DNA from: Flavobacterium galactosidilyticum
Lineage (GTDB): Bacteria > Bacteroidota > Bacteroidia > Flavobacteriales > Flavobacteriaceae
Length of the DNA: 64,000 nucleotides
Reading direction: 5' to 3'
Assembly: GCF_020911945.1 (NCBI RefSeq)
Contig: NZ_CP087135.1
Location: 3,466,396-3,530,395, forward strand
The notes below the pieces were generated by a model, which was not told the DNA's origin, searched no databases, and saw nothing but the letters and a program-made list of their open reading frames with translations. The translations under genes were made by a program, and so were the position numbers. Below are positions 1-7,696 of this stretch, in pieces. How positions within the stretch are numbered: position 1 is the stretch's first letter; every line of letters begins with the position of its first letter.

Positions 1-625
1 CACTGGTAGTACAAGCTCCCGAAAGATTACCGTCAGCATCCAAAGCGATCATTCCAATAGTATCGTGATTTTCAATATTCGCAATGGGTTTATATTTACT
101 ATCTTTTAGCCATTCCTTCCATTCTTTTTCGGATTCTTCGGTCAATAAATTCTCCTTTTTAAACCCTTGCGATAAGGCAAATTGCAAAGCACCATCACCT
201 ACTAACATCACGTGTGGCGTTTTTTCCATAACAGCTCGCGCCACAGAAATAGGGTGTTTTATATTTTCCAAACAACCAACCGATCCTATATTAGATTGCT
301 CATCCATAATGCAAGAATCGAGCGTTACACGCCCGTCTCTATCAGGTCTTCCGCCGTAGCCCACGCTGCGTTCTTTTGGATCGCCCTCGGGAATTTTCAC
401 GCCAGCTTCTACAGCATCAAGTGCACGGCCTTTATTTTTCAATACTTCCCAAGCCGCTTCATTCGCTTGAATTCCGAAATTCCAAGTAGAAAGAACAATA
501 GGTTTCTTCCCTTTTTTGGAGCTAACGGTATTATTTTCTTCTTCAGACTTTACACCAAATGAATTTAATGCAACAGCCACCGAAGCCGCTGCAGCAGTCT
601 TTATAAAATTTCTACGATTACTCAT
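1..625 (-). CDS. Glycosylasparaginase (N4-(beta-N-acetylglucosaminyl)-L-asparaginase), C-terminus cut by window edge
   Basis: I read this frame by hand; it opens at ATG 625 and runs off the window after 208 codons, where the family has about 340. It starts MSNRRNFIKT, a twin-arginine-like export signal. It continues into an Ntn-hydrolase fold with YGGRPDRDGRVTLDS and HDTIGMIALD. The Asp188-Thr189 pair in the second motif is where this family cleaves itself, making Thr189 the N-terminal nucleophile. The enzyme hydrolyses the GlcNAc-Asn bond of N-glycoproteins, probably in the periplasm. It is the distal gene of the mannoside/N-glycan locus and would do the last step. The family call is firm; whether the missing C-terminus is intact is unknown. 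Confidence 0.88.
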   Translation of the reverse strand, partial: MSNRRNFIKTAAAASVAVALNSFGVKSEEENNTVSSKKGKKPIVLSTWNFGIQANEAAWEVLKNKGRALDAVEAGVKIPEGDPKERSVGYGGRPDRDGRVTLDSCIMDEQSNIGSVGCLENIKHPISVARAVMEKTPHVMLVGDGALQFALSQGFKKENLLTEESEKEWKEWLKDSKYKPIANIENHDTIGMIALDADGNLSGACTTS

Positions 626-662
626 CTTATTATTTTTAATTCATTAAAATCACATCTTAAAT

Positions 663-1592
663 CTAAAAACGAACAAATTTGTCATTAAAACATTCTTTAT
701 AAATCAAACTTGTAGCGCCCAATAAAGCTGCTATCTCATTATTAGAAGAAATGGTAACTTTTACATTGCAGCCTTGCTTTTTAATTTTATCCTCAAATGA
801 AGGTAAGAAAAAAGTACTTGCATTGGCAATTTTCCCACCAATTATAAAACTATCCGCTTCAAATATTTTTAGCCAAGGAGATACAATTGATCCTAAATCT
901 TCTCCAAATTTTTGAAATGCTTCAATAGCCAAATTATCTCCGGCTGTGGCCAAATTAAAAATTTCTAATCCAGTCTCAACTTTAGCTCCACTCAATTTAT
1001 AATAATTATTAATCAATCCACGGGCAGAAACATAATCCTCGGCTACGCTATCTTTATAAGAAGCATTGTATAATTCGCCATCTTTCGGTACATAATTACC
1101 TGTTGAAATTGCTTCTCCCTTTTCTATAAAACAAGCTCCCAATCCAGTTCCAAGTGTAACTGCCATTACCTTTTTCGTTCGGTTTTCAGCATTTTTAAAA
1201 ACTTCTCCTTTACCAAAACTATCGGCATCATTCTCAAAAAGAACCGGAAAATCATACGACAACTCAAGTCGGTCTTGAATTAATTTTCGAACATCTAATC
1301 CGTAAAAATGTTCGTATTTTGTTTGTCCCTTTATCCAACAAATTCCATTTCTGTAATCAAAAGGCCCCGGCATACAAACGGAAATCCCTGAAAACTCTCC
1401 GATTCCGGAGTTTTTCAATGATGTGCGAATCACTCGTTCCCAAATATCCATAACCTGATCAGCCTGAAGATTCGAATCAAATGATTCTTTATATAAAGAA
1501 GACTTAAGCACTTTCATATCATTAACAGCTATAATTCCAGCCGTGATATGGCTTCCACCTACATCTAATCCTATAGCGAATATATCTTTCAT
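663..1592 (-). CDS. ROK-family sugar kinase
   Basis: A 309-residue cytoplasmic protein with the ASKHA phosphate-binding segment LDVGGSHITAGI at the N-terminus, the ROK catalytic segment ENDADSFGKGE and the second nucleotide loop TLGTGLGACF. It probably phosphorylates a hexose released by the locus; mannose, glucose and GlcNAc are the obvious candidates. The CxCGxxGCxE zinc motif of classical ROK kinases is absent; its place is taken by the stretch KDGELYNASYKDSVAEDY. It lies 37 bp before the glycosylasparaginase and 128 bp after the GH20 gene on the same strand, so it is likely co-transcribed. The substrate cannot be read from the sequence. Confidence 0.85.
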   Translation of the reverse strand: MKDIFAIGLDVGGSHITAGIIAVNDMKVLKSSLYKESFDSNLQADQVMDIWERVIRTSLKNSGIGEFSGISVCMPGPFDYRNGICWIKGQTKYEHFYGLDVRKLIQDRLELSYDFPVLFENDADSFGKGEVFKNAENRTKKVMAVTLGTGLGACFIEKGEAISTGNYVPKDGELYNASYKDSVAEDYVSARGLINNYYKLSGAKVETGLEIFNLATAGDNLAIEAFQKFGEDLGSIVSPWLKIFEADSFIIGGKIANASTFFLPSFEDKIKKQGCNVKVTISSNNEIAALLGATSLIYKECFNDKFVRF

Positions 1593-1720
1593 TTATTCTT
1601 ATTAATTGTATGGTCCGCAAATGAAAATCTAATCTTTTTCAAATTAAACTCTCAGTATTGCATACCTATTTCTATACTCTCTATCTTATTTAAAAAATAC
1701 TAATTGATTTTAGTTCTCTA

Positions 1721-4030
1721 TTATTCTACAATAATTTCATCAACAAACAACCAAGCAGCTTGCTTCTCTCCTGGATGACCTACAGGACATTTTCCTAAAT
1801 TTTTAGCGGTAACACGAACTGCTTTTATCTTTTGTTCAGGAAATTTAGTCTTGAAATCTTGTATTTGTGTATCTCTGGCATCAACAGGAATTGTATTATT
1901 TACCGTTTTAATTTCTTTGAAATTAATTCCATCTACTGACACTTCAAACTTTACCCATTGTGGAAAAAACACCCATTGCGGCCAATTTTGAATTGTACCC
2001 AATGAAATACTACTTGCTAAAACTGGAGTTCCTAAATCAATTGTCGCAACCATATCATTTCCACTGAAACCATGCCACTGCTTGCCTATATCTTTAGTTC
2101 CTCTAAATCCGTCAGTCAAAGTATTAACACCATTTGCAGGATAATAACGACTGTTTACACTTTCGTATTTGACAGCTTTTCCTGTAGCTTTATTAAAAGT
2201 AAAAGATTGTTCAGCAGGCTTGGTATTCATCACTTTACCGTTCAAAGCCATTATAGCTTTTACAGTCATAGAAGTCGTTACTACAAAAGGTTTTTCATAT
2301 TTAGTACTTCCAATTGTTGGTACACTACCATCTGTTGTGTAATAAATTACGCCATCAGCATTCTCCGTTTCTAATGCTATAGAAAGTGAGTTGTTTGCAA
2401 CAATTGGTTTAATATCTACCTTATAATTCCCTTTAGAATAATGGAATCCTTTTTGCTCATAACCTACTAAATGAGGCTGTAAACGCTTGTTGAAATTCTC
2501 CCAATTGCGGCTTCCTTTTGAAGACCACAATACTTCTGCCAGTGCGGGCATACGAGGTAAGATCATATACTCAACATGTTCGTAAGTTGGAACATATTCC
2601 GTCCATAGATTCGCTTGAGACCCTAACACTCTTTTTCCTTCCTCCACAGTTAATTCTGCTGGAATTGGTTCGTAGTGATATACTTTTTTCAACGTATTAA
2701 AACCTCCAATTGCTAACGGCTCTGTTTCTGGATCACCTTGATAATGGTCAAAGTAAAGTGGGTAACCCGGTGTCATAATTACATCATGTCCCATTTTAGC
2801 GGCTTCAATTCCACCTGCCTCACCTTGCCAACTCATAACGGTAGCTTCTGGAGCCAATCCGCCTTCTAGGATTTCGTCCCAACCAATCATTTTTCTGTTT
2901 TTAGAAACGATGAATTTTTCCATTCGACGAATGAAATAACTCTGTAGTTCCTTTTCATCTTTCAAATTCTCCGTTTTCATTCTGGCTTGACATTTAGGAC
3001 AGTTTTTCCAGCTCTTTTTGTCAACTTCATCACCTCCAACGTGAATATATTTAGATGGAAAAATAGCCATTACCTCAACTAAAATATCCTGTAAAAAACC
3101 AAAAGCTTGGTCATTTCCTGCGCAATAATTACTTTCTACTTTAGAGGCTAAAAAATTACCTGACTGTGCAAATGTATTTTTAGGATTACAAGAAAGTTCT
3201 GGATAAGCAGCCATTGCAGCCTCAGAGTGACCTGGCATCTCGATTTCTGGAACTACGGTAATATTTCTTGCTTTGGCGTAAGCCACAATATCCTTAGCTT
3301 GCTCCTGTGTATAATACCCTCCGTAAGTCGATTTGCTTCTGTCCGCATTAAATTCTATTCCTGCCCAATCCCAAGGTTTCCCCCAATCCTCAACGCGCCA
3401 AGCAGCTTGTTGTGTCAATTTTGGATATTTTTTAATTTCTAAACGCCATCCTGCACCATCAACTAGATGCCAATGAAAAACATTCATTTTGTAAGTTGCC
3501 AATAAATCTATAAATTCCTTTACCAATTCAGTCGAAAAGAAATGGCGACTCACATCAAGCATCATTCCTCTCCATCCAAAACGTGGATAATCTTTGATTT
3601 CCATGCTTGGGATTTGTACCACATCATTAGTTCTTATAAAAGGCAACGTCTGTAGTAAAGATTGCACTCCGTAAAATAATCCTTTAGAAGAATTAGCTTT
3701 CACCAAAATCCCTTTTGGATTTACCGATATCAAATAGCCTTCGTCACCAATTTCTTTTATTTTTTCGATACTAAAAACAATCGCTTTCGCTTTAGGTTGA
3801 TTTGACTTTAAGGTAAAGCCAGTCACTTTATTTACATATTCTGTAAAAAAATGAACTACATCTGCAACAGCTTTATCGTTTTTTGGAAATTGAACCGTTG
3901 TATTATTATCCATTACAAAATTGCCTTCCTTCATTTCTAAACTCAACGGTTGTGGAATAATATGCACTGCTTGTTGCGCCTGCAGCAGCATCGTGAAGAG
4001 CAAACTGGCTATTAAAATTGTCTTTTTCAT
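1721..4030 (-). CDS. GH20 beta-N-acetylhexosaminidase, secreted
   Basis: A 769-residue protein with the signal peptide MKKTILIASLLFTMLLQAQQ. A GH20b N-terminal domain is followed by the GH20 barrel (about residues 150-500). The catalytic pair Asp334-Glu335 sits in HVGGDEVDK; family enzymes use substrate-assisted catalysis with the N-acetyl group. After the barrel come a chitobiase-type segment (YYTTDGSVPTIGSTKYEKPF) and a discoidin-like domain near the C-terminus, which could bind carbohydrate. It would remove beta-linked GlcNAc or GalNAc. Between beta-mannosidase and glycosylasparaginase in the same locus, the logical bond is GlcNAc-beta-1,4-GlcNAc of the N-glycan chitobiose core; chitin fragments are an alternative. 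Confidence 0.93.
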   Translation of the reverse strand: MKKTILIASLLFTMLLQAQQAVHIIPQPLSLEMKEGNFVMDNNTTVQFPKNDKAVADVVHFFTEYVNKVTGFTLKSNQPKAKAIVFSIEKIKEIGDEGYLISVNPKGILVKANSSKGLFYGVQSLLQTLPFIRTNDVVQIPSMEIKDYPRFGWRGMMLDVSRHFFSTELVKEFIDLLATYKMNVFHWHLVDGAGWRLEIKKYPKLTQQAAWRVEDWGKPWDWAGIEFNADRSKSTYGGYYTQEQAKDIVAYAKARNITVVPEIEMPGHSEAAMAAYPELSCNPKNTFAQSGNFLASKVESNYCAGNDQAFGFLQDILVEVMAIFPSKYIHVGGDEVDKKSWKNCPKCQARMKTENLKDEKELQSYFIRRMEKFIVSKNRKMIGWDEILEGGLAPEATVMSWQGEAGGIEAAKMGHDVIMTPGYPLYFDHYQGDPETEPLAIGGFNTLKKVYHYEPIPAELTVEEGKRVLGSQANLWTEYVPTYEHVEYMILPRMPALAEVLWSSKGSRNWENFNKRLQPHLVGYEQKGFHYSKGNYKVDIKPIVANNSLSIALETENADGVIYYTTDGSVPTIGSTKYEKPFVVTTSMTVKAIMALNGKVMNTKPAEQSFTFNKATGKAVKYESVNSRYYPANGVNTLTDGFRGTKDIGKQWHGFSGNDMVATIDLGTPVLASSISLGTIQNWPQWVFFPQWVKFEVSVDGINFKEIKTVNNTIPVDARDTQIQDFKTKFPEQKIKAVRVTAKNLGKCPVGHPGEKQAAWLFVDEIIVE

Positions 4031-4065
4031 TTTCTTTTATTTTTATTAATTCGTTTATTATTTCA

Positions 4066-4084
4066 TTTGCCACAAAGACGCAAA
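4066..4084. repeat. Short dispersed intergenic motif, copy 1
   Basis: TTTGCCACAAAGACGCAAA lies between the GH20 gene and the next upstream gene. A near-identical 19-mer (17 of 19 bases) occurs at 43882-43900, also between genes, and both are preceded by CA. It may be the remains of a small dispersed repeat; no function can be assigned. Confidence 0.4.
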
Positions 4085-4183
4085 TTTTAGATAATAGTTA
4101 CTTAGTGTATTAAAGTGGAAACCCAGTCAATTACCTGCTATCTTCGCGGATCTTTCGTGATTATACCTAATTATTATAAAATA

Positions 4184-5266
4184 TTATTTTAAAACCTCCG
4201 TGATTTCATTAGCAATTGGATGATCCGCTTTATAAGTATAGCCCAATAATTTAGCTATAGTTTGAGCGAACTGTTTTTGATAGATTTGTCCCTCTGTTTT
4301 GATTTCGCCTTTAGACTTAATATTTGGTCCCATTGCTGCAAACCAAATTTCTGAAGCGCCCTTGATCGAACTATCATGACTTGTCCATTGCCCTTTAATT
4401 ACATCACCACGACCATGATCTGTGGTGAAAATTAATGCTGTTTTGTTTCTATACTGAGGATCATTTTGCACATACTCCCAGATTTGCTTTATCCAAGCGT
4501 CCACCTGATGCGCCGCGTCTAAATACGAACGATACTTCCCAGCATGCGCCCACTCATCAGTTTCTCCGTATGCTATGTATAATACTTTTGGTTTATTAAT
4601 TTTTAGTTCTTCTAATGCACCGTAATGTGTAAAAATATCGAAACACTCCGCACCATGCCATGGTTTATAAGAATCAGCAAGCATATCATTAATCAATTTT
4701 TGACTTGCTGAAGGATTTTTTCCACCAATTGGATCAAAGGCCGAAATAACTGGAATTCCACTTCTTTTTTCGTTGAGAATTCTACCAAATGCTTCCCAGG
4801 CTCCAAAAGCGGCTATTTTGCCTTTCAGCTTTGGTTGTTGATTTAAAAACTCCAAAACAGTAACATGCGGATTGGGTTCATAACTATTAGAATTAATAGC
4901 GGGGTCAGGATAACCAGTCATAATCTCACTATATCCAGGATAGCTAAACCAATGTGGATTAGCGGTAGTAACCAAATTACCCAGCTTTCTATTTCCGTAT
5001 AATTGCCCCTTTGAAGCAAAAACGGACCACATAAAAGGCATTAATTTTTCTCGACGTTCCTGAATATTGTCACTCCAATATTTTTTAAAAATATAAGTAC
5101 TATCGCCCTCATTATATTTTTTATTATTTGCTATTTCAGGATCCATTCCTTGAAATAACTCTTGCCATCTGAGTCCGTCCGTAGTAATAACAATAATATT
5201 CTCTACCTGTTGAGCATTTATGATATTTCCAATAAAACATAGTAACAATAGTAAGATTTTTTTCAT
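4184..5266 (-). CDS. Alkaline-phosphatase-superfamily hydrolase (NPP/phosphodiesterase-like), secreted
   Basis: A 360-residue protein with the signal peptide MKKILLLLLCFIGNIINAQQ. The alkaline phosphatase fold shows in its metal-ligand motifs: IVITTDGLRW near the N-terminus, GETDEWAH mid-protein and IFTTDHGRGD toward the C-terminus. The likely nucleophile is the Ser/Thr region FSYPGYSEIMTG, placed like the nucleophile of nucleotide pyrophosphatases/phosphodiesterases. It would cleave phosphate mono- or diesters in the periplasm. Inside a mannoside locus it could act on phosphorylated glycans, but this is inferred from position only; a nucleotide or phospholipid substrate, or a sulfatase-like role, cannot be excluded. 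Confidence 0.75.
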   Translation of the reverse strand: MKKILLLLLCFIGNIINAQQVENIIVITTDGLRWQELFQGMDPEIANNKKYNEGDSTYIFKKYWSDNIQERREKLMPFMWSVFASKGQLYGNRKLGNLVTTANPHWFSYPGYSEIMTGYPDPAINSNSYEPNPHVTVLEFLNQQPKLKGKIAAFGAWEAFGRILNEKRSGIPVISAFDPIGGKNPSASQKLINDMLADSYKPWHGAECFDIFTHYGALEELKINKPKVLYIAYGETDEWAHAGKYRSYLDAAHQVDAWIKQIWEYVQNDPQYRNKTALIFTTDHGRGDVIKGQWTSHDSSIKGASEIWFAAMGPNIKSKGEIKTEGQIYQKQFAQTIAKLLGYTYKADHPIANEITEVLK

Positions 5267-5301
5267 TTCTTTATTTTTTTTTAAGTTCCTGATACGTTAT
5301 T

Positions 5302-6174
5302 TTATTTTTTCTCGTAAACTCTCACGTAGTCTACTAGAAACTGTTGTGGCAAAACGCTATCATCGATTGGTCCAGGCCAGTTGGCGCCCATTGCTAAATT
5401 CAGCAACAAATAAAACGGTTTTCGAAACGGATTGTCATCTCCTACTCCAGCCGAATCAATAGAAAAACTATGGTATTTATTGTTGTTGAAATAAACATCA
5501 ATCGTTTTCTCATTCCATTCTATCGCATACAAATGAAAATCATTTTTTAAATTTTCTGAAGTAATCTTATTTCCATTCGATTTATTTCCTTCAGCATTGG
5601 GATCTGGAAAATGCATAGTTCCATAAATATCTTTTGGCTGATTACCAATAAATTCCATAATATCAATCTCACCGCATTTGGGCCAACCCACTTCTGATCG
5701 ATTTGTTCCCATCATCCAGATTGCAGGCCATATTCCACCACCATGAGGAAGCTTAGCTTTGACCTCGATCCTTCCATATTTCCAACCTACTTTCCCCAGT
5801 GTATTAATACTCGCCGAAGTGTATTGTGCAGTAGAATCTTGTGTTTTCCAAGTTGGATTTTCTTTAGAATAAAATTCGTTTGGAAAACTTTCCTTTCTAC
5901 CTGTAATAGCTAAAACTCCTTTGCTTACCCACACATTCTCTTTTCTGGCATTGGTATAATATTGTTGTTCATTATTCCTAATGTGTCCTACTTCATAGCT
6001 CCACTTTTTAGGATTTGGAAGTCCGGTATAATTAAACTCTTCCTTCCAAACTAATTTCCATTTATCCTTTTTCTGAGCGTTTGAGGAAGTGCCAGCAATT
6101 AATATCAGCACAAGAAACAATCTGCTAATTAGCGTTGTTTTCTTATTTTTTAAATATTTATTTTTTAGGTTCAT
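5302..6174 (-). CDS. GH16 beta-glucanase (laminarinase-like), secreted
   Basis: A 290-residue single-domain protein with a signal peptide (hydrophobic core LFLVLILIAGTSS, then NAQ). The GH16 signature GEIDIMEFIG places the nucleophile at Glu169, the assisting Asp at 171 and the acid/base at Glu174. WKLVWKEEFNYTG at the start and PIWMMGTNRSEVGWPKCGEI before the active site are typical of the beta-1,3(4)-glucanase branch. It is the only endo-acting glucanase here and the only enzyme not aimed at mannose, GlcNAc or phosphate. It starts 35 bp upstream of the phosphodiesterase-like gene on the same strand. The family is certain; the exact linkage (beta-1,3, mixed or galactan) is not. Confidence 0.9.
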   Translation of the reverse strand: MNLKNKYLKNKKTTLISRLFLVLILIAGTSSNAQKKDKWKLVWKEEFNYTGLPNPKKWSYEVGHIRNNEQQYYTNARKENVWVSKGVLAITGRKESFPNEFYSKENPTWKTQDSTAQYTSASINTLGKVGWKYGRIEVKAKLPHGGGIWPAIWMMGTNRSEVGWPKCGEIDIMEFIGNQPKDIYGTMHFPDPNAEGNKSNGNKITSENLKNDFHLYAIEWNEKTIDVYFNNNKYHSFSIDSAGVGDDNPFRKPFYLLLNLAMGANWPGPIDDSVLPQQFLVDYVRVYEKK

Positions 6175-6228
6175 GTGATTTGGGGGTTATTTTTAACTTG
6201 CTTTTTAAACTTCAATAATCATCCAACT

Positions 6229-7695
6229 TTAAAAATTAAAATCCTTGTTACTTAATATTCTTGGATGATTGATACTTGTATTTACAATCAATTCTCCAAA
6301 CAAAGTATTTGCCCAAGCAAACCATTTACGTGTAAACTGCATCGCATCATCTTTATGGAAAGATTCATGCATAAAACCGGTATTAGCGTGGGTTTTTATC
6401 AACATACTAATACATTTTTTTATCTCCTCCTCATCCACGCTAGTGATGGCTCTTAGAATAATACTCATTGGCCAAATCGTATCCGTTCCTGTGTGTGGCC
6501 CTCCAACACCCTCACCGGCTTTTCCTTTATAAAAGAATGGATTATCCTCTGAAAGCACTAACTTTCTTGTATTGAGATACAATTCATCATCAGGAGCAAT
6601 CGCACCTAAATATGGCAATGACAATATAGAAGGAACATTTGCATCGTCCATCATGTGGAAACTTCCGTAACCATTAACCTCAAAGGCAATTATTTTTCCA
6701 AACTTTGGATGCTGAATAATTCCTTGCTCTTGCAACCCTTTTTCTACTTGAAGTCTTAATTCTTTGGATTTTCTAACCATTTCTTCGTCCTTCAATTTTG
6801 GTGAAGAAAACATCTCTTCTAAATAACCTAGTACTTCAATAGCAAACATATTGCTTGGAATCAAAAAGCCAAATAAAGTACTATCATCACTTGGTCTAAA
6901 CGTAGAAACAATCAATCCGCAGGGTTTTACAGGGTATCCATATCCACTTAACGGAACGCCGTCTGTAGCCCAAGCGGTAGTTCTTTGAAACGTATAAGGA
7001 CCTTTATTATCCCAACGTTGTTGCTCTTTGAATGTTTGCAACACTAGTCCCATTGCTATTTTCCAATCAGCATCAAACATACTGATATCGCCTGTATTTT
7101 TCCAGTACTCATGTGCCAATCGGATAGGATAACAAAGACTGTCAATCTCCCATTTACGCTCATGAATTCCCGGTTGCATCTTGGTCATGTCATTTTTCCA
7201 TTCGCTTATTTCATTAAAATCCTTGTAAAAAGCATTCGCATAAGGGTCTAAAATAATACATTTTGTTTGGCGGTTGATTACTCCTTTTATCAATTCGCGA
7301 AGTTTTGAATCTTCTTTGATAAAAGGTAAATAAGGCCAAATTTGAGCCGTACTATCACGCAACCACATTGCATCAATATCCCCAGTAATTACATAAGTAT
7401 CCGGTTTCCCGTCAATAATTTCAAAATCAACTGTGGTATCTAAAGTATTAGGGAAGCAGTTTTCGAATAACCAAGCCAATTCAGGATTAGCAATTTGTTT
7501 TTTGATTCGGATGATAGCCGCTTCGATTGCTTTACTAGTGAATTTTCTTTGTGCCAATGGCGGTCTGTTACTAACAAAATCTTTCATTGCAAAATTGAAA
7601 GCAGTTCCCTGCGAAGCAAAAACTTGCGATTGAATTGCCAATAAACCGGCTGATAAAATTCCTGTGTTTTTGATGAATTTTCTACGTGATTGCAT
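6229..7695 (-). CDS. GH125 exo-alpha-1,6-mannosidase, secreted
   Basis: A 488-residue protein beginning MQSRRKFIKNTGILSAG, a twin-arginine-like export signal. The rest matches GH125 (formerly DUF1237), metal-independent inverting alpha-mannosidases: AMWLRDSTAQIWPYLPF in the N-terminal third, TAWATDGVPLSGYGYPVKP and FRPSDD (residues 266-271) mid-protein, and GFMHESFHKDD near the C-terminus. Characterised members release alpha-1,6-linked mannose, as on the core of high-mannose N-glycans or the yeast mannan backbone. It starts one base downstream of the GH92 stop codon, so the two are surely one transcript and complementary in linkage. Confidence 0.92.
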   Translation of the reverse strand: MQSRRKFIKNTGILSAGLLAIQSQVFASQGTAFNFAMKDFVSNRPPLAQRKFTSKAIEAAIIRIKKQIANPELAWLFENCFPNTLDTTVDFEIIDGKPDTYVITGDIDAMWLRDSTAQIWPYLPFIKEDSKLRELIKGVINRQTKCIILDPYANAFYKDFNEISEWKNDMTKMQPGIHERKWEIDSLCYPIRLAHEYWKNTGDISMFDADWKIAMGLVLQTFKEQQRWDNKGPYTFQRTTAWATDGVPLSGYGYPVKPCGLIVSTFRPSDDSTLFGFLIPSNMFAIEVLGYLEEMFSSPKLKDEEMVRKSKELRLQVEKGLQEQGIIQHPKFGKIIAFEVNGYGSFHMMDDANVPSILSLPYLGAIAPDDELYLNTRKLVLSEDNPFFYKGKAGEGVGGPHTGTDTIWPMSIILRAITSVDEEEIKKCISMLIKTHANTGFMHESFHKDDAMQFTRKWFAWANTLFGELIVNTSINHPRILSNKDFNF

Positions 7696-7696
7696 A

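Noticed and set aside
84..562. Two plus-strand open frames (84-359 and 212-562)
   Set aside because: They are antisense to the glycosylasparaginase, whose motifs fix the true coding strand.
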